64,000 nt of DNA from Pseudomonadota bacterium. GTDB lineage: Bacteria > Pseudomonadota > Gammaproteobacteria > Steroidobacterales > Steroidobacteraceae. The notes under the pieces are model-generated. The model was not told the DNA's origin. It saw only the letters and a list, made by a program, of their open reading frames with translations, and searched no databases. The stretch is taken from assembly GCA_021826035.1 (NCBI GenBank), contig JAKBBE010000003.1, positions 22,946-86,945 of the forward strand. The letters run 5' to 3'. This document shows, one piece after another, positions 43,549 to 52,376 of the stretch. Numbering within the stretch: position 1 is the stretch's first letter; the number at the start of each line of letters is the position of its first letter. The position numbers and the translations under genes were made by a program.

Positions 43549-44802
43549 ATGTCGGCCAACGTGGATTCGAATAACAACAACAATCAGCTGTTGGGTCAGC
43601 TCAAGATCGATCGCAGTCAACGCGAGACGGTGCACGCCCCGCGCACGCTGTGGATCACGCTGCTCGCGCTGCTCGCAGTGGCGTTGCTCGGTGCACTCGG
43701 GTACTTCCTGCTCTCCCGGCCGCGTGGCATCCCCGTCAAGACTGCGATCGCCGAGGCGCCGGCGGGCGCCTCGAGCGCGGTGCTGCAGGCGAGCGGTTAC
43801 GTCACCGCCGAGCGCAAGACGACCGTTTCGGCGGAAATCGCCGGCATGCTGACGCACGTCTACTTCCAGGAAGGGCAGGCGGTGCGCCGCGGCCAGGTGC
43901 TCGCGAAGCTCGACGACAGCGCAACGCTCGCGACGCTGCAGCAGGCGCAGGCGCAAACGCTCGCAGCCGTGGCGCAGCTGCGCCAATACCAGGTGCAATG
44001 GGCCGAAGCACGCCGCGATCTGGCGCGCGATGAGGCGCTGATCGGAGAGCACCTGGTGTCCGAACAGGCGCTGCAGCAGGCGCAGACCCAGGCCGGCTCG
44101 CTCGCCGCCCAGGTGCTCACCCAACGGCGCGAGGTCTCCGTGGCGCGCGCTGCGCAACGCGCCGCGCAGGTCCAGGAGGACTACACGGTGGTGCATGCGC
44201 CGTTCTCCGGCGTGGTGGTCGACAAGCCGGCGCAGGTCGGGGAGATGATCTCACCGTTCTTCGGTGGCGGCGGCTTCACGCAGACCGGTATCGCCACCAT
44301 CGTGGACATGAATTCCCTCGAAGTCGACGTCGACGTCAACGAGGCCTATATCGATCGGGTGCACGCCGGCCAGCCGGCCGTTGCCGTGCTCGATGCCTAC
44401 CCGAACTGGCGCATCCCGGCGCGCGTCATCGCCATCGTGCCGACGGCCAACAAGAGCAAGGCGACCGTGCGGGTGCGCGTGGCGCTGCAGAGCAAGGATC
44501 CGCGCATCCTGCCGCAGATGGGGGTGCGCGTGTCGTTCCTGCAGCACGCCGGTGCCGCCGCGGCGCCGTCCGACGTGCGCCCGGGGATGGTGTGGGTGCC
44601 GGCCTCGTGCGTGGTGCGTCGGGGCGCACGGACGGTGGTCTTCACCGTCAAGGGCACCCAGGTGCACGCGCATCGGGTCAGCGAGGGTCCGCGGCGCGCG
44701 GACCTGCAGGCGGTCGGCGGGATCGCGGCGGGCAGCGAAGTGGTTCGCGATCCTCCGGCGGACCTCGCCGGTGGGGATCGAGTCAGCATCCAGCGGGAGT
44801 GA
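43549..44802 (+). CDS. HlyD/MacA-type periplasmic adaptor
   Basis: A 417-residue membrane-fusion protein. A short cytoplasmic N-terminus with an asparagine run (SNNNNNQ) is followed by one transmembrane helix (about 33-55), a biotinyl-lipoyl segment (AEIAGMLTHVYFQEGQAVRRGQ), an alpha-hairpin coiled coil (about 125-200), and beta-barrel parts (VHAPFSGVVVDKPAQVGEMI). Such adaptors link inner-membrane exporters to an outer-membrane channel. ATG 43549 directly abuts a GGAGG, so GTG 43561 may be the true start; a 13-codon frame (43533-43574) overlaps this region. First gene of a four-gene operon. Confidence 0.88.
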   Translation: MSANVDSNNNNNQLLGQLKIDRSQRETVHAPRTLWITLLALLAVALLGALGYFLLSRPRGIPVKTAIAEAPAGASSAVLQASGYVTAERKTTVSAEIAGMLTHVYFQEGQAVRRGQVLAKLDDSATLATLQQAQAQTLAAVAQLRQYQVQWAEARRDLARDEALIGEHLVSEQALQQAQTQAGSLAAQVLTQRREVSVARAAQRAAQVQEDYTVVHAPFSGVVVDKPAQVGEMISPFFGGGGFTQTGIATIVDMNSLEVDVDVNEAYIDRVHAGQPAVAVLDAYPNWRIPARVIAIVPTANKSKATVRVRVALQSKDPRILPQMGVRVSFLQHAGAAAAPSDVRPGMVWVPASCVVRRGARTVVFTVKGTQVHAHRVSEGPRRADLQAVGGIAAGSEVVRDPPADLAGGDRVSIQRE

Positions 44803-44808
44803 ACGCAC

Positions 44809-45501
44809 ATGGGCGCATTGGTCGAAATCCGGTCCCTGAGCAAGGTCTACGAGCGCGGCCGACAGCGCGTCGAGGTGCTGCATCACATCGACATGGACGT
44901 GCAGGAAGGGGAGTTCGTGGCGCTGATGGGCCCCTCGGGCTCGGGCAAGACCACGCTGTTGAACCTGATCGGTGGACTCGACAGCCCGACGGACGGGTCG
45001 TTGACGGTGGCCGGGGAGCGCATCGAGCGTTTGGGTCAGGGGCAGCTGGCGCGCTGGCGAGCGGCTCATGTGGGCTTCGTCTTTCAGTTCTACAACCTGC
45101 TGCCGATGCTCTCGGCGCAGCGCAACGTGGAGCTGCCGCTGTTGCTGACGAAGCTCACCAGCAAGGACCGCCGACGCAACGCGAGCGTTGCGCTGCAACT
45201 GGTCGGGCTCGCCGATCGGGCCACGCACAAGCCCGGGGAGCTCTCCGGCGGACAGCAGCAGCGCGTCGCCATTGCCCGCGCCATCGTGTCCGATCCGACA
45301 CTGCTGGTGTGTGACGAGCCGACGGGTGATCTCGACCGACAGTCGGCCGAGGACGTGCTCGGGCTGCTGCAGCAGCTGAACCGCGAACATGGCAAGACCA
45401 TCATCATGGTCACCCATGATCCGAAGGCGGCCGAGCACGCCGGGCGCACGTTGCACCTGGACAAGGGCACCCTGGTGGGGGGTGAGCAGGTCGCGGCATG
45501 A
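44809..45501 (+). CDS. ABC transporter ATP-binding protein (MacB/LolD type)
   Basis: A 230-residue ABC ATPase with Walker A GPSGSGKTT, Q-loop FVFQFYNLLPML, signature LSGGQQQRVAIARA and Walker B LLVCDEPTGDLD. It belongs to the MacB/LolD/FtsE-like group that works with FtsX-type permeases and an adaptor. It lies 6 bases after the adaptor gene and overlaps the first permease gene by ATGA. Confidence 0.95.
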   Translation: MGALVEIRSLSKVYERGRQRVEVLHHIDMDVQEGEFVALMGPSGSGKTTLLNLIGGLDSPTDGSLTVAGERIERLGQGQLARWRAAHVGFVFQFYNLLPMLSAQRNVELPLLLTKLTSKDRRRNASVALQLVGLADRATHKPGELSGGQQQRVAIARAIVSDPTLLVCDEPTGDLDRQSAEDVLGLLQQLNREHGKTIIMVTHDPKAAEHAGRTLHLDKGTLVGGEQVAA

Positions 45502-46655
45502 AATACCTGCACCTGATCGCCGCGGCGCTGCGCCGGCGCACGGTGCGCACCGGCCTGACGCTGCTGTCGATCGTCGTCGCGTTCCTGCTCTTCGGGCTGC
45601 TCGAGTCGGTCAACAGTGTGTTCGGCGAGGCCGGGCACACGGTCGGTTCGGCGCACCGGTTGATCACGATATCCAAGACGGGGCTGTTCACCCCCATGCC
45701 GATGAGTCTCAAGGCGCAGATCCGCACCGTGCCGGGAGTCGAGGCGGTCACCGGTTACACCTTCTTCGGCGGCAGCTACCAGAACCCCAAGCAGGTCATC
45801 GGATCGATGTTCGCCGTCGGGCGCAATTTCTTCTCGCTGTATCCGGAGTTCAAGGTCGCCCCGACGGCGCTGCGCCAGTTCGATGCGACGCAGACCGGCG
45901 CCATCGTCGGGGCGGCGCTCGCGAAGCGCTATCACTGGAAGGTCGGCGATCAGATCCCGATCAAGGCGATGATCTACCCGCGCAAGAACGGCTCGTACAC
46001 CTGGACCTTCGATCTGGTCGGCATCTACCATGCGCGCTCGCCGTTCGAGGAGCAGGATTTCCTCCTGCGCCTGCGGTATTTCAATGAAGCGGCCGCCTTC
46101 GGCAACGACCGGATCGGGCTGTTCGTGGAGAAAATCGCCAACCCACGGCAGGCGAGTGATGTCGCGGCGGCCATCGATGCGCTCTCGAACAACTCCGGGC
46201 ACGAGACCAAGACGCAAAGCGACAGCGCCTTTGCCGTCGATTTCCTGAGTCAGTTCGTCGATATCGGTCTGATCATGCACGCGATCATGGGCGCGGTGTT
46301 CTTCACGCTCATGCTGCTGACGGGCAACACCATGGCACAGGCGGTCCGGGAGCGCACCGGGGAGCTGGCGGTGCTGAAGACGCTCGGGTTCACCAACGGC
46401 ACGGTGTTGAGCCTGGTGCTCGGGGAGTCGGTGCTGCTGGTGGTGCTCGGCGGGGCGCTCGGGCTCGGCGCCGCGGCGCTCGCGGTGCATCTCCTGCAGC
46501 ATCAGATCGGCTCGGCACTGCCGATGATGCCGGTGGGCGGGTCGATCTGGCTGCGCGGGGGGATCCTGATGGTGCTGATCGGGGTGCTGGTCGGCGCATT
46601 GCCCGCGCGGCGCGGCATGCGGCTGCGCATCGTCGATGCGCTGGCGGGGCGCTGA
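45498..46655 (+). CDS. ABC transporter permease, FtsX family (first)
   Basis: A 385-residue permease with one N-terminal transmembrane helix (about 16-38), a large periplasmic MacB-type domain, and three C-terminal helices (about 262-283, 310-335, 352-372) containing the cytoplasmic ERTGELAVLKTLGFTNG coupling segment. Substrate is unknown. It pairs with the second permease, so the exporter is probably a heterodimer. Confidence 0.92.
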   Translation: MKYLHLIAAALRRRTVRTGLTLLSIVVAFLLFGLLESVNSVFGEAGHTVGSAHRLITISKTGLFTPMPMSLKAQIRTVPGVEAVTGYTFFGGSYQNPKQVIGSMFAVGRNFFSLYPEFKVAPTALRQFDATQTGAIVGAALAKRYHWKVGDQIPIKAMIYPRKNGSYTWTFDLVGIYHARSPFEEQDFLLRLRYFNEAAAFGNDRIGLFVEKIANPRQASDVAAAIDALSNNSGHETKTQSDSAFAVDFLSQFVDIGLIMHAIMGAVFFTLMLLTGNTMAQAVRERTGELAVLKTLGFTNGTVLSLVLGESVLLVVLGGALGLGAAALAVHLLQHQIGSALPMMPVGGSIWLRGGILMVLIGVLVGALPARRGMRLRIVDALAGR

Positions 46656-46667
46656 GGGAGAGACCCG

Positions 46668-47981
46668 ATGCTGAAGCGAACGCTGTACGGATTGGGGGTG
46701 ACGGTGGCGGTGATCGCCGGGGTGGCGCTCACCATCGCACTGCCCTGGAGGCTCATCGGGGCGCTCGTCGTATTGCTCGGTCTATGGCTCGCCTTGACCC
46801 GACTCGGACGTCTGACTAGCAGCGTCACGGCCTCGGGCATCGCGACGCTGCCGCAGCGCTGGGGAAGCGCCTCGGTGGTCGTCGTCGGGATCGCAGGGGT
46901 GGTCGGCGTCCTGGTGGCGCTGCTCGCCATGGCCAGCGGCTATCAGGCGACCTTCCAGACCACCGGCAGTGCGGATCGGGCGATCGTGCTGCGCTCCGGG
47001 GCGATCTCCGAGAGCAGCTCGAACCTGGATCAGGCGAGCGTGATGCTGATCGGTCAGAAGCCGCAGGTGGCCCACGATGCCTCCGGCGCGCCGCTGATCT
47101 CCCCGGAGGTCGTGGTGGCCGCGGCGCTCGCGAAGAAGGGCTCGGTGCGCTACGGCTCGGTCACGATCCGGGGCGTCGGCGGCGAGGTCTGGGCGGTGCG
47201 CTCCGGGGTGAAGCTCATCGCCGGGCGGCGCTTCACGCCGGGGTTGCGCGAGCTCGACGCCGGCCGCAATGCGGTGCGGGAGTTCCGCCACACCGCGATC
47301 GGCTCGAGCGTCACCATCAATGGTCAACCCTGGAAGGTGGTCGGTGAGTTCGCTCATGCGGGGGCGCACGACTCGGAGCTCTGGGGCGATGTGAACATGG
47401 TCGCCGCCACGTTTCATCGGGGCGCGAGCGTGCAGTCCGCGACGGTGCGGCTCACCAGTGCGCAGGCGATCGGCGCGTTCAAGGCGGCCCTGGCGAGCGA
47501 TCCGCGCCTGAAGGTGCAGGCGCAGACGACGCGCGCCTACTACGCCAAGCAGTCCAAGGGCATGACCCGCGTCATCCGGGTGTTGGCCACCGTGGTCGGG
47601 GCCATCATGGCCATCGGGGCCATGGCCGGGGCGCTGAACAGCATGTACGCGGCGGTCGCGGCCCGCACCCGAGAGGTGGCGACGCTGCGGGCGATTGGCT
47701 TTCGCGGCGGGGTGGTGGTGTTCTCCATTCTCGCCGAGACGCTGCTGCTCGCCCTCGGCGGGGGCCTCGTGGGGGCACTGATCGCCTGGACGTTGTTTCA
47801 TCATTTCACGGCCTCGACCATGGGGCCGAACTTCAGTGCCGTCGTCTTCCAGTTCCGCGTCACGCCGACGCTGATCGGTCAGGGACTGAAGTGGGCGCTC
47901 GCGATCGGGTTCGTGGGTGGTCTGTTCCCGGCGCTGCGCGCCGCGCGCATGCCGGTCACCGACGGGCTGCGGGAGCAGTAG
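46668..47981 (+). CDS. ABC transporter permease, FtsX family (second)
   Basis: A 437-residue permease related to the preceding one, with extra N-terminal helices (about 7-48, 68-88), a periplasmic domain and the C-terminal FtsX unit including ARTREVATLRAIGFRGG. It lies 12 bases after the first permease. No outer-membrane factor gene is present, so a shared TolC-like protein would be needed if the complex spans the envelope. Confidence 0.92.
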   Translation: MLKRTLYGLGVTVAVIAGVALTIALPWRLIGALVVLLGLWLALTRLGRLTSSVTASGIATLPQRWGSASVVVVGIAGVVGVLVALLAMASGYQATFQTTGSADRAIVLRSGAISESSSNLDQASVMLIGQKPQVAHDASGAPLISPEVVVAAALAKKGSVRYGSVTIRGVGGEVWAVRSGVKLIAGRRFTPGLRELDAGRNAVREFRHTAIGSSVTINGQPWKVVGEFAHAGAHDSELWGDVNMVAATFHRGASVQSATVRLTSAQAIGAFKAALASDPRLKVQAQTTRAYYAKQSKGMTRVIRVLATVVGAIMAIGAMAGALNSMYAAVAARTREVATLRAIGFRGGVVVFSILAETLLLALGGGLVGALIAWTLFHHFTASTMGPNFSAVVFQFRVTPTLIGQGLKWALAIGFVGGLFPALRAARMPVTDGLREQ

Positions 47982-48095
47982 CGGACGCGCGCCGCGCGCA
48001 CCGCGCCGGACGGACCCCCTGTGGCCGAGCGAGGCGGCCACCCTTGTGCTTGAGGAGAGTGGACGTGCGGACCGTGCGGTGAGCGACACGGCCGC

Positions 48096-48147
48096 TTGAC
48101 AGGCAATTGAATACTTGCCTATTATTCAGGCAAGTAACGACTTGCCT
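48096..48147 (+). promoter_or_regulatory. ArsR promoter with triple operator half-sites
   Basis: TTGACA (48096-48101) and TATTAT (48120-48125) are 18 bases apart. ACTTGCCT (48113-48120) and AGGCAAGT (48128-48135) form a perfect 8-bp inverted repeat with a 7-base spacer across the minus-10, and a further direct copy of ACTTGCCT is at 48140-48147, just before the ArsR start. This is a typical repressor-controlled promoter. Confidence 0.8.
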
Positions 48148-48148
48148 G

Positions 48149-48487
48149 ATGAGCATGACCGAACACGACGGCACCGATCAGTTGTTCAAGGCCCTGGCCG
48201 ATCCCAGTCGGCGCACGGTGCTCGATCTGCTGCGCGCGCACGATGGCCGGACGCTCAACGAACTGTGCGGCCACCTCGACATGACCCGCCAGGGCGTCAC
48301 CCAGCACTTGCGGGTCCTGGAGGCGGCCCATCTGATCGCCACGGTGCGCCGCGGGCGCGAAAAGCTCCACTTCCTCAACCCCGTGCCGCTGCAGGACATC
48401 TATGACCGCTGGATCGCGAAGTTCGAGACCCCGCGATTGAAGGCGCTCGCGGATCTGAAGCGGCGGCTGGAGAACCCTCATGACTAG
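48149..48487 (+). CDS. ArsR-family transcriptional repressor
   Basis: A 112-residue winged-helix regulator: FKALADPSRRTVLDLLRAHDG, then LNELCGHLDMTRQGVTQHLRVLEAAHLI, the recognition helix, and the wing VRRGREKLHFLN. It lacks the metal-binding ELCVCDL-type cysteine motif, so it is of the non-metal type that is usually paired with AHSA1/SRPBCC proteins. ATG 48149 or 48155 are possible starts; an upstream frame lies in the operator region. It likely represses its own promoter and the next gene, which overlaps by 8 bases. Confidence 0.9.
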   Translation: MSMTEHDGTDQLFKALADPSRRTVLDLLRAHDGRTLNELCGHLDMTRQGVTQHLRVLEAAHLIATVRRGREKLHFLNPVPLQDIYDRWIAKFETPRLKALADLKRRLENPHD

Positions 48488-48938
48488 TTCGACCTTTGTC
48501 TACGTGACGTACATCCGCTCGACCCCCGAGCGTGTCTGGTCGGCGCTCACCGAGGATCGGGAATTCATGCGCCAATATTGGTTTGGGATGCACTGCAAGA
48601 GCGAATGGGTCGCAGGATCGCAGTGGGAGATGGTGAGCGCCGACGGGAGCGTCTGCGACCGCGGGGAGATTCTCGAGGCCGAGCCGCCGCGGCGGCTCGT
48701 GATTCGATGGTTTCACCAGCGCAATGCGCAGCTCGCAGCCGAGGGCGAGGCGCGGTGCACCCTGGAGTTGGAGCCGAGCGGTTCGGCCGTCAAGCTGTCC
48801 ATCACGCACACGATGCAGCGCGAGGAATCGAAGCTGATCACGGCGGTGTCAGGCGGTTGGCCGAAAATCCTCTCCAACCTCAAGTCGCTGCTCGAGAGCG
48901 GCGAGGTGGCGCTGACGTCGAAAGACTTCCCGAAATGA
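48480..48938 (+). CDS. AHSA1/SRPBCC domain protein
   Basis: A 152-residue START-like protein: VYVTYIRSTPERVWSALTED at the N-terminus, EFMRQYWFGMH, GEILEAEPPRRLVIRW and the C-terminal helix GGWPKILSNLKSLLESGE. Members bind small hydrophobic ligands in a cavity; the specific ligand is unknown. ArsR-AHSA1 pairs are common, and here the two reading frames overlap, so they form one operon. Confidence 0.9.
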   Translation: MTSSTFVYVTYIRSTPERVWSALTEDREFMRQYWFGMHCKSEWVAGSQWEMVSADGSVCDRGEILEAEPPRRLVIRWFHQRNAQLAAEGEARCTLELEPSGSAVKLSITHTMQREESKLITAVSGGWPKILSNLKSLLESGEVALTSKDFPK

Positions 48939-49240
48939 ATGACCCCGCCCCGAATCGCTGACTCGTGAGCGCCGGTATCCGCGGGACGGTTCGCCCCGGT
49001 CCGTGGTACGGCGCTCGGCAGAGCGCTCAGGTCGCGCAGAGTGCAGATGACGCCGCAGGTCTCTGCTCCTGCGCGCGGAAATTCTCACCGCCGCAGATCA
49101 TGGACGCCCGGAGGGGACCGGGGCAGGATGCGCAAGCCGGCGAGGCGGGCACACTCGGTGGGGTGGAGGCTCCGCCGCGGGCCGCCGTGCTCAATCGCCT
49201 ACGCCGCGATCCACTGCGCTCCGGCGGCGATCCCGTCTGC
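48939..49240. other. Gene-free stretch between the AHSA1 gene and the TonB receptor
   Basis: I see no supported gene. A small hairpin GCGCTC-ggca-GAGCGC lies at 49011-49026 but has no T run. The right edge is the intrinsic terminator of the minus-strand receptor gene. Confidence 0.5.
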
Positions 49241-49283
49241 AAAAAAAAAGGCGTTGCCTGGACCGCACCATCCAGGCAACGCC
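49241..49283 (-). terminator. Strong intrinsic terminator of the TonB receptor gene
   Basis: Perfect 13-bp arms GGCGTTGCCTGGA (49250-49262) and TCCAGGCAACGCC (49271-49283) enclose an 8-base loop; on the minus strand the hairpin is followed by nine T residues (A run at 49241-49249). It lies 13 bases after the receptor stop. Confidence 0.95.
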
Positions 49284-49296
49284 CCGCGGTGACTCC

Positions 49297-51843
49297 TCAG
49301 AAGCTCGCGGTCAAAGTGAGATACCAGGTACGCGGCGCGCCCGGGAAGGCGAGTACCGCACCGGTCCCGGTGTTGTACAGACCGCCCGCCGTCACGTATT
49401 CGAAGGCGTTGTAGCGCTTGTTGGCGAGATTATCGACCTCGATGGTCGCCTTCAGATCGCGCACTCCATCCGCCCAGGACGTCGGGAAATCGAAGCTGGT
49501 GGAGAAGTTCAGCAGCCCGTAGCTCGGGATGTTCACATTGCTGGTGTCGATCGTCTGGCCGGTGACTCCGACGTACGAATCCTGGTTGAACGAACCGGCG
49601 GCGGTAATATTGTTGTTGTTGTCGAACGCGTACTGCGATCCGGTGCGCAGATAGGTCAGTCGCGGCTCCACCATGATGCTGCCCACATGCCCGATGTAGT
49701 ACACGCCGAAGCTCATGTTGGAGGTCGGGGTGTAGGGGATCGGCACGTTGTGATAGATGATCGTGCTGCCGTTCGGGTTCGTATTGCCATTGAGGTAATT
49801 GGTGAACTTCGCGCTCACGATGCCGATATTGGCGAACACGTACCAGTTGTGCAGCGGCGAGGCGTCACCGAAGATATTGACGCCATCATAGGTCGAGGAG
49901 GCGTACGCCAAGAGCGCACCACCGCTCGCGAGCGCCGTCGGGATGGTCTCGTGGGTGTAGTCGAGGTGTGAGTAGCTCACGTCCAGTTCCATGTCGGTCA
50001 CCGGACCCCAGCGCCGCTTGTGGACCTTCAGACCGACGATGGTGTCGGTGCCCTTCTCCAGGTGCACATTCTGCGCCGGGATGACCACGTAGGGCCCGGT
50101 GCCGCCGCCGTTCTCCGGATAGCGGTACGACCAGCCGTAGTTTGCGTAGAGCGCGAGCCAGTGCAGTGCGCGCCAGTTCAGGCCGATGAACGGCTCGGCG
50201 CGCAGGAACGTCTTGTGCGCCGTCGGCGAGGGGTACACGGTGAGGCAGTTCGGATCGGGATTGATCTGACTGAGATCGCCGCAGGGATTGTACTGAGTGC
50301 CGAGCGGGAAGACGGACGTCTCATTCGGATAGAAGTCCATCGTGTAGCTGACCGCGCGCACCCCGGGGGTGAGGCTGACGGTCGGAATCGGCTTGATCGT
50401 GTCCTGCACGAACAGATCGGCATTGATCTGGTTGAAGATGTCGCTGTCGTACTGACCGTTCGGCGCGCTCGGGGAGCCGTACAGCGTGGGCGGCGGCGTC
50501 GGCCCCGGGGAGACGGTCTGGGCGAAGGTCTGATACGGGTAGTACAGCTGCTCCTGTGAGTAGTACGTGCTGTATTGCAGGTAGCCGCCCGCCGAGACCT
50601 CGTTGTAGGGCAGATTGAAGTCCATGCTCAGCTTGTCGCCGAACACGTGCGTCGAGGGTCGGTTGATTTCCCAGCTCGACTGGTTCGGGGGCAGATAATC
50701 GTGCAGCGGCGTGAAGTGCAATCGTTGCTCGTGGTAGAAGTACACCACGTTGTGCACCGAGGTGATCTTCGACAACGTGACGTTGAGCTTGCTCCAGATC
50801 ATCTCGATGGCGTTCGTGTCGAGCTTCCAGTTCACCGCATAGGGCAGCGTCGTGTAGAAGCCGGTGGTCTGCTGACTGAACAGCGGTCCGGGGGTGGCCG
50901 GTCCGGTGAGGTAGACCCCGGGGATGGGACTGACGGGCAGGGTGAACGGGCGCTGTGCGCTCGAGCGGGCCACGTAGGCGCCGATGCTGAGGTCACCGTT
51001 GCCATCGGCGAAGGGGTGACGGGTCTTGATGTAGTACGCGTAGTTGTAGCTCGGGTTCTTGTAGCCGTCCGAGCCTTGCATGAAATTGTTCGCGTTGTTC
51101 CAGCCGCCGGCGATCACCGTGCGCCAACCGTCCAGGTCCCCGGTCTGAACGTCGAAGGAGACGTTCTTGGTCTGGTAGCTGCCGTAGGTGAGGGCGACGT
51201 CGCCGCCGAATTTCGAGCTCGGCTGCAGGGGCACGAAGTTCAACGAGCCGCCGATGTTGGTCCACCAGCGGTCCTTCGGTTGCCCCGGCCCGTAGGTCAC
51301 GTTGATGGTCTGCAGAATGGAAGTCTGCGGGATGAGCGTCGATTGCCACAGATCGTTCCCGGGATTGTTCATCGGGATGCCATCGAAGGTCGGCTGCACG
51401 CTGCCGTTGTCCGGGTTGCCGCCGGAGTAGCCGGCCCAGCCGATCTTGATGCCGTTGATGCTGATGGTGGACTTCTGCGAGCCGGTCGCCCCGTACGAGG
51501 ACACGCTGACGCCGGGCACGAGCATCATCGCCTGGGCGACACCGCCGACGCGGCTGCTGGCGCGGATCTGGTCCTGATCGAGCGTCTTGACGGTCTCGCT
51601 GCTGATGAAGTCCTTCTTGTGGCGCTGGATGCGCGCCGTGACCAGAACTTCGTTCAGCGTGGCGATCGAGGCCGGACCGGCCGACGCCGGGCCGGCCGAT
51701 GCCGTCGGGGCCGGGTTCGGCAGCGCGGCGTGCGCGAGGGCGCCGGTGGCAAGCGCGCCGGTGAGCACGGCGCGCACTGCGAGTTTGATGCGTGGGTGGT
51801 GTGTCTGAGTACTGCGGATGATGCCTGGTGCGGTGCTGGCCAT
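49297..51843 (-). CDS. TonB-dependent outer-membrane receptor
   Basis: An 848-residue receptor. A signal-peptide region (about 20-45) precedes a low-complexity ASAGPASAGPAS stretch, a TonB-box-like LNEVLVTAR (about 64-72), a plug domain (about 80-200, with AMMLVPGVSVSSYG and ISINGIKIG), and a long beta-barrel ending in the outer-membrane signature YLTLTASF with terminal phenylalanine. The barrel is rich in tyrosine, asparagine and glycine. No neighbouring siderophore, vitamin or sugar genes reveal the substrate. It is a single-gene unit with a GGGGAG ribosome site and its own terminator; ExbB/ExbD are encoded 10 kb away. Confidence 0.93.
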   Translation of the reverse strand: MASTAPGIIRSTQTHHPRIKLAVRAVLTGALATGALAHAALPNPAPTASAGPASAGPASIATLNEVLVTARIQRHKKDFISSETVKTLDQDQIRASSRVGGVAQAMMLVPGVSVSSYGATGSQKSTISINGIKIGWAGYSGGNPDNGSVQPTFDGIPMNNPGNDLWQSTLIPQTSILQTINVTYGPGQPKDRWWTNIGGSLNFVPLQPSSKFGGDVALTYGSYQTKNVSFDVQTGDLDGWRTVIAGGWNNANNFMQGSDGYKNPSYNYAYYIKTRHPFADGNGDLSIGAYVARSSAQRPFTLPVSPIPGVYLTGPATPGPLFSQQTTGFYTTLPYAVNWKLDTNAIEMIWSKLNVTLSKITSVHNVVYFYHEQRLHFTPLHDYLPPNQSSWEINRPSTHVFGDKLSMDFNLPYNEVSAGGYLQYSTYYSQEQLYYPYQTFAQTVSPGPTPPPTLYGSPSAPNGQYDSDIFNQINADLFVQDTIKPIPTVSLTPGVRAVSYTMDFYPNETSVFPLGTQYNPCGDLSQINPDPNCLTVYPSPTAHKTFLRAEPFIGLNWRALHWLALYANYGWSYRYPENGGGTGPYVVIPAQNVHLEKGTDTIVGLKVHKRRWGPVTDMELDVSYSHLDYTHETIPTALASGGALLAYASSTYDGVNIFGDASPLHNWYVFANIGIVSAKFTNYLNGNTNPNGSTIIYHNVPIPYTPTSNMSFGVYYIGHVGSIMVEPRLTYLRTGSQYAFDNNNNITAAGSFNQDSYVGVTGQTIDTSNVNIPSYGLLNFSTSFDFPTSWADGVRDLKATIEVDNLANKRYNAFEYVTAGGLYNTGTGAVLAFPGAPRTWYLTLTASF

Positions 51844-52376
51844 CGATAACTCCCCGTCTAATGTTGTTTCACCGCCGGGCCGCGACGTCCTGAGGGCAAT
51901 GCGGTGGGCCGGCTGGCGGGGAATGCTGCGATGACAGTGTGTCAGTGCCGTGAAGGATTTGTGACTGCAGGTGCCCGCCGTGTGGCGGCAGTGTTATGTT
52001 GGAAGTCAGGACGAGGGTGTTGAGACGAGTCGAGCGTCCGCGGTGCAGGATTCAATCGGCAACAGGCAGCCTGCGGCGCGTGCCATGGGCAGGCGCACTC
52101 GAGGCCGTCCACTCGGCGTCGCATCGGGGCGGCCGAGCCGCGGCGCGGGGCGCCGGGGTGCGGGCGGGACCTGAGCTTCTCAGGAATTCCTGACCAAATC
52201 CTGACGGGACGCGCTCCGCTGCGCCCGTTCGGCGCGCCATGCGCGCCGCCGTGACCGGGCGCGGAAGGTCACGGGTGCGCGCGGAGAGATGCGACAATCA
52301 GCGCAAAATGAGTCGCTTACCGCCTGAACTTGGTGTGGATTCGCACCCGCCCGCGGACGCTGCGGGTCCGGGCCGT
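51844..52376. other. 533-base intergenic region with several palindromes
   Basis: No gene is supported. It should hold the promoter of the minus-strand receptor near its left end. Notable structures: overlapping palindromes CCTGAG-ctt-CTCAGG (52170-52184) and TCAGGAATTCCTGA (52180-52193), GGCGCGC-cat-GCGCGCC (52231-52247), and CCGTGACC/GGTCACGG with a 10-base loop (52249-52274). The last two could end transcription from csiV, although no T run follows. Confidence 0.5.

Noticed and set aside
48107..48148. N-terminal extension of the ArsR gene from the upstream TTG
   Set aside because: These bases are the operator repeats and minus-10; the ArsR-like sequence starts after ATG 48149.
49241..49249. 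Nine-A run as a phase-variation tract
   Set aside because: It lies outside any gene and pairs with a perfect hairpin as the T tail of a minus-strand terminator.
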